A stretch of 22,229 nt of DNA, from positions 1 to 22,229 of the forward strand of contig JABVXU010000759.1 in the NCBI GenBank assembly GCA_013365365.1. The letters run 5' to 3'. The position numbers and the translations under genes are program-made. This DNA comes from Cruorifilaria tuberocauda (lineage: Eukaryota > Nematoda > Chromadorea > Rhabditida > Onchocercidae). Shown here piece by piece: positions 10,699 to 19,648 of the stretch. Each line of letters starts with the position of its first letter. Within the stretch, counting starts at the first letter, position 1. The notes under the pieces were generated by a model. It was not told where the DNA came from. It ran no database searches and saw only the letters and a list, made by a program, of their open reading frames with translations.

Positions 10699-13655
10699 AT
10701 GGCAATCACACATCATTTATCACACGTTATGCAACAATTTATGAGCAACGATATTGCTCAAATTGGATCCAATCAGCCCAGTAAGCTGGATTTCTAAGGT
10801 CTAACATGATATTTGGATATTTGATGATATTTTATATAATATCATTAGCATGCAATGAAAATTCTCATCTCAACAGCAAGTTTTGTATATATTTATTGAT
10901 GAAATAAATGTGAAAATTTTTATACAAGAAATAATTGGTAGCATTTATCGATTGCAGGTGGAATATCCAGTTCGAATCCTAAACATAAAGAAGTTTATAA
11001 ATATGAAGCACCACATACATTATACTCCACCGGCTGGTCTCGGCATCCTGATCCATCAAAGAAGTTTCGCTTGGCATTAGCTAGCTTCATTGAGGAATAT
11101 AATAATAAGGTTTTGTAACTTTTCCTTTATTTCATTTTCCGGATTCGTTAAGACATTAAGGATTGGGAAATTCTGAATTTATAGCAAAAATAAAGTTCAT
11201 CCCTACAACGTTGAAAGCGAAAGATCGGCTGTTTGTATCAGTTAGCCATTTTTCGATTTGAAAAATTTTGTTATGAATTCCTTCTTATCCTTCTGCTATC
11301 AAAAATTAACCAAAACTATAGTATTTTCTGTTAATTATAGGTATCAATAGTGAAGCTTGATGAGGATGCCGGTGAATTTGTCGATTGTGGTAGCTTCGAT
11401 CATCCATATCCAGCTACAAAGGTGATGTGGATTCCCGATCATGTATGTTTTTAGATATTTTCAATAAATAACAGGTATCATTTGCTAGCTTACCTTCCAT
11501 CTACAAGAAAAAATTATTGTTAATTCAAATGTTAGTAGGAAGATATTCGTGATGCACACATAATTTCAGTAATTCTAGTTTAAAGCGTTTTAAATTGGAA
11601 AAAAATATATATAGGTATGCACATATATCAAGTTTTTTCCAAATTTATATGTAAGTAAATGGTATTTTCAGAAAGGTATATATCCAGACCTGATTGCTAC
11701 AAGCGGAGATTATTTGCGGCTGTGGCGTGTAGGTGGTCCTGACGGTGCACAGATTGAAGTTTTCCTTAATAACGTATGGTTAAACTTCGCCATCTTTTAG
11801 TTTTATTGTTACTATCAGATAAAGTTATAATTTTTGTTGTAACTAACATTATTTCTGTGAAATTTAAATAAAATTTGACGTTTTAAGGCAGCGAAGCTCT
11901 CTTTTCTTGAACGTCTCTGCCATAATCTTGCATTTAGCCTGACTTAGAAATGTGTAAAATCACAAATGGGTTTTACCATTTGAAGCTGATACTAGCTAAG
12001 ATAAGATATCAGTGAACTTTTCTACTGGTATGTTAAAAACTAAAATTTTTTTAAAATCGTTTCAGAATCGAAGCAGTGAATATTGTGCACCATTAACATC
12101 GTTTGATTGGAATGACGTAGATGTTGGCCTAATAGGTACTTCAAGTATCGACACAACATGCACCATTTGGCAAGTCGAGGTTAATTTTCATGTTGGAATT
12201 CTATTTTAATTATCGCGAAAAAACTGATAAAAATTGTAGGGAAAGATAAAGAAGTTTATATGTTTTTTTTTTTGCTTTTTAGACCGGTCAAGCTATCGGC
12301 GTTGCACGATCAGCGGAAGGTACTGTAAAAACACAACTGATTGCTCATGATAAGGAAGTATTTGATATTGCTTTTACAAAGATGGCAAGCGGTCGCGAAA
12401 TATTTGCTAGTGTTGGCATGTTTTTTTTAGTTATTTTTACTCATGTTATCTTCTTCTTAGAGTTTTTATCTTTTTTGATCGAGTAGTAGTGCAAGTTTCT
12501 CATGGTTTTATATAAAGTGACCTTCAAGGGAGTTTTTTTTCTCATATTCATGCTGGAATAATTATCTTCGTCAATTAGTAATAGGTTTTTCAGAAATATG
12601 TAAAAATGCAAGATACTCATATGAACACAAGATAATACTAGAATAATATACTTATGTTCAACGTTATCAGATTTTCAGGAGCTGATGGCAGCCTAAGAAT
12701 GTTTGATTTACGCCATCTTGAACATTCAACGATCATGTTCGAAGAACCATCACATGCACCATTATTACGCTTAGAATGTAATAAGCAGGATTACAATTAT
12801 GTAGCTACATTTGTTCAAGATTCTGCAGAGGTTTATTTTATTTATTTGTCATATTTTTCTTATAAATTATAGGCATATTTCAGTGACTACAGATATAATG
12901 TTTCCATTATTACAGTTGTAATTTGTTTAATTTATTTTGTTTATAATGGATTTAATTTATTTGCCACCTACTTATAGGACGGTGATATTAAAACAATTTT
13001 TGAAAATAAGCAATTTCAATATGGAGATATCCGTTCTGCTCTGAATTGAGTAATATACATTTAGTTTAAATGAGTTTCTCTTAAGGTTCTAATTCTCGAT
13101 GTACGCATACCTTGCACACCGGTCGCAAAACTGGACAATCATCGTGGACGGGTAAATGGTGTGGCTTGGGCGCCACATTCTTCATGTCATATTTGTACAG
13201 CAGGTAAATCATCTAAATATTTAGAGTAATTATTCATTCTTTTTTATCTTTGTTACTCATTTGTTAATTTTGATTCAGGTGGTGATAGTCAGGCGTTAAT
13301 ATGGGATATTCATACGATGCCTCGACCTGTTGATGATCCAATTTTAGCTTATCAAGCCGGTGGCGAAGTAAAGTATTTTGTTCTTTAAGCTAAAGTTTAA
13401 TTGCGTATAGATTTTGCAAATCGTCCTACCTACAATAGTATAGGAATGTCCATTTACAAAAAATATTTTTCAGTCTATTAATTCATATGAAAATCATAAT
13501 ATGAACTTTTATTTGGCCTCTTTATTAAAGTATTGCTTTTCTAAATGCTTAAAAAGTCGAAATTTTTTTAGATTAACCAGGTGCATTGGGCAGCTTCTTC
13601 TCCAGACTGGATATCAATTTGTTATAAAAATATGCTAGAAATATTACGAGTGTAA
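10699..13655 (+). CDS. DCAF7: DCAF7/WDR68 (AN11/SWAN-type) WD40 protein, paralog 2
   Basis: Closest of the two copies to animal DCAF7, a propeller scaffold that binds DYRK1A/HIPK2-type kinases and can act with CUL4-DDB1. Coding exons: 10699-10780, 10958-11109, 11341-11442, 11672-11773, 12066-12179, 12283-12415, 12679-12830, 13086-13203, 13279-13367, 13572-13655. They join in frame to 375 aa. The signature YKYEAP is at 41-46 and is followed by [41 protein letters not shown] (159-162), [56 protein letters not shown] (324-329) and CTERMINAL MLEILRV. ATG 10699 is the first ATG after the acceptor; ATG 10729 is in frame 10 codons later and is an alternative. Intron 6 begins with GC, and only that donor keeps the frame. 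Where paralog 1 and human DCAF7 have Trp (A-W-N-K-Q, C-W-N-K-Q), this copy has E-C-N-K-Q at 261-265. All nine intron positions match paralog 1, so the pair arose by tandem duplication. Confidence 0.93.
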
Positions 13656-14019
13656 ATAGTGTTTGGTTGTACCGTAATTTAATTGTTTGCTTTAGTTGAT
13701 AAATTTTCTTCTAAGATATGAAATTGGCATTGATTTAAACCGTTATAACATGAAAAAAAATTAGAAGTAGCACTTCAGATATGGAAAACAAAATGCATAT
13801 TTGGTCCATTGCACTTCTATTTTTTCAGCTCATTACTCAACTCGAAATACAAGAATCTTAGAAGAAACTTTCAATATTTGTTGTGTAAAATTATCGATTA
13901 ACGTTTGAAATTCAATTCCTTTGAACAAGTTGTTATCTATAGCAAATTTTTGAGATTTTAATGCTGGTCACAAAATTTTGTTCAAAATAATAATTTGATA
14001 AAGCTATTATATCAAAGTA

Positions 14020-14025
14020 TTTATT
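14020..14025 (-). terminator. Candidate poly(A) signal of the MSP-domain gene
   Basis: Plus-strand TTTATT (minus AATAAA) lies about 270 bases past the TGA at 14295-14297. It is the first AATAAA seen downstream of that stop. The 13656-14294 interval otherwise holds only AT-rich 3' UTR or intergenic sequence. Confidence 0.35.
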
Positions 14026-14140
14026 CCAAATTATCATAACGGGATTAATGATTAATGCTATTTAGAATAATGCATATTTGATTAGTAATTATGGATTATA
14101 TTTGATGTAAATGTTTTTTCTTCGTCGCATTTCATTCTGA

Positions 14141-14146
14141 AATAAA
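14141..14146 (+). terminator. Candidate poly(A) signal of WD40 paralog 2
   Basis: AATAAA lies 485 bases after the TAA stop at 13655. If used, the 3' UTR would overlap that of the convergent MSP-domain gene, whose candidate signal is at 14020-14025 on the other strand. Confidence 0.35.
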
Positions 14147-14294
14147 TCTTATAGGCAATATGTAGTAAACATAAAATAGCAAAAATTAAAAGAAAGAGAG
14201 GATTCAGGATTATTCAAATCTATCTTATTCATTCTCTCTACAATATTAGAAGTTTCATTTCAAATCTAAGTATTGCATGTTCAAGAAATTTCCG

Positions 14295-15812
14295 TCAAAA
14301 AGTAGCATTCTGTAAAAGGTTTATCATTTTTGATGATTAGTTTTACACGTAATCAAATTGATTGATTGTTATGAGAAATCTTATAGTTAAAATATAAACC
14401 TGTAACAGTTTGAATTTAAAATGTTTTGTTTCAGGTGGACAGAATACATAATCGAATGCTAGTCGATCATTTTGAACTAATTCTTCATTAAATTTATCCA
14501 TTTTCTGCAAAAAAAAAAAAAAATATCGTAATGAATATTTTTCATAAATATTTCTTATCATGCTTCTTCAAGTATTTTAATGTTATAGGATAGATTTATC
14601 GATTTAAAAAAAATTTTAATTTATCGGTTTTTTTTAGTTTGGAGTTTTTAGTTTGTTTTCTTTTTACTTTCATTAGGATTGTTTTTTTTTGTTGGGTTGA
14701 TATTCGTACTTTTACTTTTGCAATGGTTAGTTCTTTTGTTTTTTGTTTTTTTTTTTCACTCCGGATAATATGATTATCAAATCTCTTATCAAATTTGATA
14801 TTATCATTATCATTATCACCTGAACGGTAACTGCGATATCACATTTTTGTCTTGGTGGTAAAATACCGCATGGCGGTGTTGCAAAAATACGTGGTATCGC
14901 ATTACTTTTAATAGCATATGCGATATGTTTAGTTGACGTATTACGAATACGTATTAGATAGGTTAAATTTTCATAATCATATGGTGCATTAAAAATCTGA
15001 AAATAAATAATTAAATTTAACGCATTCAAAATAGAATTGATATTTATTTGATAATTAATAATTAATGTTTATTTTTGATTGATAAAATTCAAATTTATTT
15101 CTTTTTTTTTTTGGATTTCAAAATTTCGATTTCATAATAAAATTAGAGTTATAATTAATAGTAATTATCTCTGGTAGTAATTATTTTTTTTAAGGTAAAA
15201 TTAGAAAATTAATTAATCAAATTAATTTAAACCAACTAAACATTTCGTTGGCTCAAATGTTAAATCATGTGGATTGTAATTTGTACTTAAGCTTTCCATT
15301 TGATCTTGAATTTTGAATTCAGAATTAAATAACATTGGATTTTGGCCTTCCGGAACTGAAAGGAAAAAAAAACGAACGACTAATGTTTTTCTATGAATTT
15401 TAATATACTATTTTTAGTTCTAATCAATAATATATTAATTCTAATTAACAGTAATTATCTTTGTTAATAGTAATTAATTCTTTAATATATAATTAATAGC
15501 AATTAATTAATTCTAATTAATAGTAATTATCTCTGATAGTAATTATTTTTCAGTGTAAGTAATCCAACGAAACATTTGATTAGCTTAAATGCTAAATCAT
15601 ATTTCATTTAAATATTTTTAAATATACTTTTCATTTTAGTATACTGTTTTTTTGTACTGTTCGTATTGTTAATATACTATTTAGTAGTAATTCTAATATT
15701 TTATCAATTAATACTTTTTAAATTCAAAAAGGAAAAAGTAATAAATACCGCTATCATATGAAGAAGAGTAATCACTTCGTACTGTTTGCAATGTTGTACC
15801 ACTTAATTTCAT
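14295..15812 (-). CDS. MSP-domain (major sperm protein-like) protein, short C-terminus
   Basis: Single MSP domain, the immunoglobulin-like fold of nematode sperm cytoskeletal MSPs and VAP proteins. Exons in transcription order: 15812-15749, 15355-15237, 14996-14820, 14504-14400, 14309-14295. They join in frame to 159 aa. Residues 1 to about 50 are a polar Ser/Gln-rich leader. The domain starts near LTFEP (53-57) and continues with IFNAPYDYENLTYLIRIRNT (62-81), HIAYAIKSN, TPPCGILPPRQ (the usual PPCGVLDPK site), NDRLAFDYV and KLLQ (152-155). The last exon adds only N-A-T-F and a TGA, so the RRKNLPIEYNP-type final strand of typical MSPs is missing. No transmembrane segment is visible, so it is not a VAP-type tail-anchored protein. 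The ATG follows tttttcagacg, a likely trans-splice site. It lies about 480 bp downstream of the REEP gene on the same strand. Family assignment is firm; the 3' exon is less certain. Confidence 0.82.
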
Positions 15813-15815
15813 CGT

Positions 15816-15823
15816 CTGAAAAA
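15816..15823 (-). promoter_or_regulatory. Probable spliced-leader acceptor of the MSP-domain gene
   Basis: On the minus strand a T-rich tract and CAG end three bases before the ATG. A 5' leader of only ACG is typical of trans-spliced nematode mRNAs. A cis-spliced upstream exon is the alternative, but none was recognised in the 480 bp up to the REEP stop. Confidence 0.5.
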
Positions 15824-15905
15824 GTATTTAAATTTAAGATATACCTGTCATTTATCTTGTGATTACTTGTAATTTTCTAGTAATTATATATAGATATTAT
15901 GAGGA

Positions 15906-16155
15906 AAGGTTTCATGATCAGATCAATGATTGATCGATCGATCGGGAAATCATTTTTAAATCACTTTTATTCTTGCTTTTGGCCTAAATATCTGAATTAA
16001 TAACTTATTTTGAGTATTAAATATTTATTAAAGGTTTCATGATTAGATCAATGATTGATCGATCGATCGGGAAATCATTTTTAAATCACTTTTATTCATG
16101 TTTTTGGCCTAAATATCTGAATTAATAATTTATTTTGAGTATTAAATATTTATTA
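15906..16155. repeat. 125-bp tandem duplication between the MSP and REEP genes
   Basis: Bases 15906-16030 recur at 16031-16155 with about five substitutions by eye. Each unit contains the palindromic run TGATCGATCGATCG, set inside a larger inverted repeat AATGATT...AATCATT. Each also carries plus-strand TTTATT words (minus AATAAA) at 15966, 16024, 16091 and 16149. The REEP stop is at 16295, so the duplication has probably multiplied that gene's candidate poly(A) signals. Confidence 0.93.
16149..16154 (-). terminator. Candidate poly(A) signal of the REEP gene
   Basis: Minus-strand AATAAA lies about 140 bases past the TAA stop at 16295-16297. Further AATAAA words at 16091, 16024 and 15966 come with the duplicated 125-bp unit and could be alternatives. 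Confidence 0.45.
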
Positions 16156-16294
16156 AAAAGCTTTCTTGAGATATAAATATGTTTTAACAGAGAGGAATTA
16201 GAATATTTTAATAGCTAAAGAGAATTGTACAAATTGCTAAAGGTTAAAGGTTGAAGGGTCATTGATTGCTTTAACTCATTAAATTCACGGAATT

Positions 16295-18626
16295 TTAGAG
16301 AAAAGTTACAGATGATTGTTTCTCCATAATGCTTTTCTTCATCATTTCTGATAATTCTTCTTTGGTATATGGTAATATAGCTGCCTGAAAGTTTTAATTT
16401 TTAATTAAAACTTTAAATTATATTATTTGTTTTACCTTTGATATCATATCAGTATAAGGAAAATATGAGGAAATAATGAAAACTAATTAATTTTTTTAAC
16501 TTTTTTTCGTTTCTCAACAATTTCTCTTATTGATTTAGGTAAAATTTAGGATAAATGACAGTCAAAGAATCATTAATGTGATAAATAAACTTACCATTAT
16601 CATTTTACTTAATGAAAATTCATATCTTATCATTATCATTTTACTTAATGAAAATTCATATCTTACTTATCATTATCATTTTACTTAATGAAAATTCATA
16701 TCTTACTTATCATTATCATTTTACTTAATGAAAACTCCTCTTATTCATTATCATAATTTTACTTAAAAATCGGAAAACTTAAAAAAAATACTTTTAATTT
16801 TAATAAGAAATTATCCAAATTAAGCATTAAATAAATTATAAATTGGAAAATTTTTTAAATTTTGAATTTTACAAAAAAAAATTTGAGTGTAAAATGTCTA
16901 GGATGAATATTTTAAAATAATCTTTCATACCTCATCGTCAATTTTCTCACTGTAAGTTAATCGAATATGATGAATAATTCGATCAGCACCATCAAATGGA
17001 TGTAAGAAAAGAAGTGAAAGTAGAATTACTTTAATAAAGTAATAACCACTTTCTGGCTTAAAATTAGAATCCAGTATGGTTAATAAGCCAAATACACTCC
17101 TAAAAATTTTTATCATCATTTTATTTATGGAAAACTCATCTTACTTATCATTTTCATTTTAATTAAAAAAAAACTAATCTTATACTTTTCATTATCATTT
17201 TACTTATCTTCATTATTTTACTTATTATTATCATTTTACTTAAAGAAAACTCGTTATTTTCATTTTACTTATCTTCATCATTTTATCGTTATCAGTTTAC
17301 TTAAAGATAAACTCATCTTACTTTTATTAAAATAAAACTCGTCTTACTTATCCTCAACATTTTACCTAGAGAAAACTCATCTCACTTATCCATACCATTT
17401 TATTTAAAAGAACTCATCTTATCTATTCATCATCATTTTACTCAGAGAAAATTTATTTGATTTGAAAAACTCATTTTACTTATCTTTATCATTCTATCTA
17501 TCATCATCATTTTTTACTTAAAAACTTAAAAGTAAATTTAATCTTAAACTATTTTATTAATTATAAATTTATCTTTATCTATTTTATTCAAAATTTTCCC
17601 AATATCATACAATTGCATAATTTGTCTAAAATTTTTCAACTTCAATATAAATCAATCTGATCTAACAAAGTAATCCGATCTGAATAATCAAAGTATACTT
17701 TGAAATATTAGCAAATGAAAACAAGTGAAAATTTAAGTTAGATATTAAAGAGTAAGGTAAGTAACGTGTAATGATGAGAGCGCTAGTGTTGCAACAATGC
17801 AATTTTTGCAATTTCAATTTTAAACATTAATTGAATTTATGAAAATGATAACATGATAATGATAATACCAGTAGATAAGAAGTTGTGGTGTAGGTGGTTT
17901 TTCAGCTGGAAAAACGTAAGTAAGTAAGATTGGCGTCACCGTAAGAATTACATTTGCTAATATTTGCGCACCATGTGCTGTCGTTAAATACACGGACGTA
18001 ATGGTACCAATGAAAATAGCCAAATTAAACTCATCTAAATTTGTCTTTTCACGTAAAAATCGTAATCCTCGAGCTGTCATATGTTTCTGTAATTTTAAAT
18101 TACTGTAATTCTAACTTGAAATTAAATTAAAATTTTCCAAATTTATATTTTTATCATTTATTATTTTTAATTTTTTTTATCTCATGAAATTGAATTTCCA
18201 AAATTAAACGATTCGTAATATAATTAATTAATTAAATAGATTAATTAGTTCCATAATTATACTTATGATTATAATAATTTTTGTTATGCTTTTGATTAAT
18301 TTTACCTAAAAGATTTCAGTTACTTAATACTTTTGAATATAGGTAAGTAATATTCGTTTTACTTAACACGTTTTACCTAACAGCAATAGTCGTTTTACTT
18401 TAATCGATAACTGATCATTAACCTGATTAATTATACTTATGATTATAATAATTTTTCAGTTAATACTTTTGAATATCATATAGGTAAGTAATATTCGTTT
18501 TACTTAACACGTTTTACTTAACAGTAATAGTCGTTCTACTTTAATCGATAATTGATCATTAACCTGATCATAAATAAGTGTTCGTAAATGATTGTACAAT
18601 TCATCGGTGTCACCTACGCCCGTCAT
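16295..18626 (-). CDS. REEP/TB2-DP1/HVA22-family ER membrane-shaping protein
   Basis: Divergent member of the REEP/DP1/Yop1/HVA22 family, hairpin proteins that curve and tubulate the endoplasmic reticulum. Exons in transcription order: 18626-18564, 18086-17869, 17099-16931, 16384-16295. They join in frame to 179 aa, close to the usual length of the REEP5/6/Yop1 branch (about 180-190). Residues 1-40 form a polar head (LYNHLRTLIYDQ, then FLREKTNLDEFN), matching the short coiled start of REEP5-type proteins. Hydrophobic segments lie near 42-59, 62-80, 92-105 and 113-129. The TB2/DP1 pattern is visible as TPILLTYVFPAEKPPTP, then LLIYW (exon junction inside the Trp codon) and, after a short loop, the LHPFDGADRIIHHI block seen as PxxNGAxxxY in relatives. 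The tail (KEELSEMMKKSIMEKQSS) is charged. An internal Met at the start of exon 2, preceded by ttacag, could be an alternative start, but exon 1 joins in frame and fits the family. Confidence 0.85.
16592..16765. repeat. 36-40 bp tandem repeat in REEP intron 3
   Basis: The unit cattatcattttacttaatg + aaaattcatatctta(ctta)t starts at 16595, 16631, 16671 and 16711, giving periods of 36, 40 and 40; a degenerate fifth unit follows. The internal copies are almost identical. The array lies wholly within the intron 16385-16930. Confidence 0.92.
17110..17520. repeat. Degenerate copies of the same repeat in REEP intron 2
   Basis: Words of the type 'aaaactcatcttacttatcattatcattttactta' recur many times with insertions and substitutions. 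They are recognisably the same family as the tidy array in the next intron (16592-16765). Array spacing is irregular. The rest of the intron (17521-17868) shows no clear structure. Confidence 0.75.
18254..18568. repeat. Duplication in REEP intron 1 that copies the splice donor
   Basis: Bases 18254-18427 and 18428-18568 are two copies of one unit; the first has about 34 extra bases and small indels. Both end with aacctgat. In the second copy this is the real exon 1 donor on the minus strand (ATCAG|GTTAATGATCA, donor 18563-18562). In the first copy an almost identical sequence gives a second donor at 18422-18421, 141 bases into the intron. Confidence 0.85.
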
Positions 18627-18659
18627 CCGTTTTCACAAAGTAACAATGAAATTATAAAT

Positions 18660-18690
18660 TTTGCATTTTTTATACCATTTATACCGATGG
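18660..18690 (-). promoter_or_regulatory. TATA-like sequence upstream of the REEP gene
   Basis: On the minus strand CGGTATAAATGGTATAAA lies about 45-60 bases upstream of the REEP ATG at 18626. Two TATAAA words in tandem could be core promoter elements. In an AT-rich genome such words are common, so support is weak. An alternating CGTGTATxCGTGTAT stretch follows at about 18720-18750. Confidence 0.3.
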
Positions 18691-18819
18691 GAAGATTGCG
18701 TGTGCACTGCTCTGTATCTGTATCTACGTGTATGTCTGTTACGTGTATACGTGTATTACAAAGAAAAAATGATTATTTATTTATTTAATTGTCATTTAAT
18801 TATCAAATTATCAAATTTT

Positions 18820-18953
18820 AACTGTTTTAGAGATTGAATATTTCGATTAAAAATCAAATTAATTATTTATTATCAAATTTTATTATCAAATTATTTATTA
18901 TCAAAGTTTAATTATCAAATTTTTAATCTAAATATTCGATCTCTAAAATAGTT
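18820..18953. repeat. Inverted repeat with 35-bp arms
   Basis: The arm at 18820-18854 (aactgttttagagattg...) and the reverse complement of 18919-18953 (aactattttagagatcg...) agree at 32 of 35 positions. The 64-base centre is made of ttatttattatcaaa-type repeats. Transcribed, it would form a long hairpin. It lies upstream of the REEP gene, about 190 bp from its ATG. No target-site duplication was found, so the MITE interpretation is unproven. Confidence 0.88.
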
Positions 18954-19113
18954 CTTCTTTTTTTTCCCCTAATCATTTTTACGTGATCGTTCTTTTTACG
19001 CGTGTGTCTGTTGGAATATAAGTTAAGTTAGGAAAAAACGTAAAGACAAATGCGCAATCAAATGAAGTCATATCAATAAATACTTAAACAATAAGCGGAT
19101 TTTACGGAAGATT

Positions 19114-19215
19114 ATTTTGATAAAACAAATCCGGAACATGATTTTGATAAAACAAATCCGGAACATGATTTTGATAAAACAAATCCGGAACATGATTTTG
19201 ATAAAACAAATCCGG
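19114..19215. repeat. 27-bp tandem repeat, 3.8 near-perfect copies
   Basis: The unit attttgataaaacaaatccg + gaacatg starts at 19114, 19141, 19168 and 19195, with an exact 27-base period and essentially no mismatches. This implies very recent expansion and probable copy-number variation between individuals. A period divisible by three could be read through in some frames, but there is no gene here. Confidence 0.95.
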
Positions 19216-19640
19216 TTTTTTTTCCTCTTGATTAAAAGCCGATAATGATAAGTTTTTATTTAAGGAGAGAGCTTAATTGTTTTTTCTTTTAAATGAAAGA
19301 ATTAAAAATTCATTTATTTTTTGCATTCAAATATATAACATTAAAATATCAAACACTTTTCAGTTGTCTCGTTGTGATTTGTTAAGCTGAAAATAAAGTT
19401 GAAAGTATTTTAGGCGAAATTTTGAATGCTTTGAAATTCTTAAGCTTTAAGCTTTATTAGCTAAGACTTAAGCTTTAATTATCGGTTTTAATTATGCTTA
19501 ATTGTTCTCAGATGCAAAATACTAGTAAAATATTGGAATCAAAGCTTTTTCAGATTTATTTTATTTAATTTGTCTTATACTCTAATACTTGGTATTTCAA
19601 TTTTTTTCATCTCTCCAAAAACTCACTTCGATTACTTTGA
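19216..19640. other. AT-rich intergenic DNA, no gene seen
   Basis: Between the 27-bp array and the 25-bp array the sequence shows short aagctttaagctt-type motifs near 19440-19480 but no open frame with family resemblance, no RNA gene and no long repeat. Confidence 0.55.
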
Positions 19641-19648
19641 TCTTTAGG

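Noticed and set aside
12977..13051. A cryptic exon in intron 7 of paralog 2 after acttatag
   Set aside because: It reads about 24 codons and ends in TGA, unlike the WD40 sequence expected at this position. The exon starting at 13086 continues the conserved V-x-I-x-D-V-R reading in frame and matches paralog 1.
18588..18788. Plus-strand 66-codon frame over the REEP start
   Set aside because: It is antisense to REEP exon 1 and its upstream region. The minus-strand exon joins in frame with the rest of the family match.
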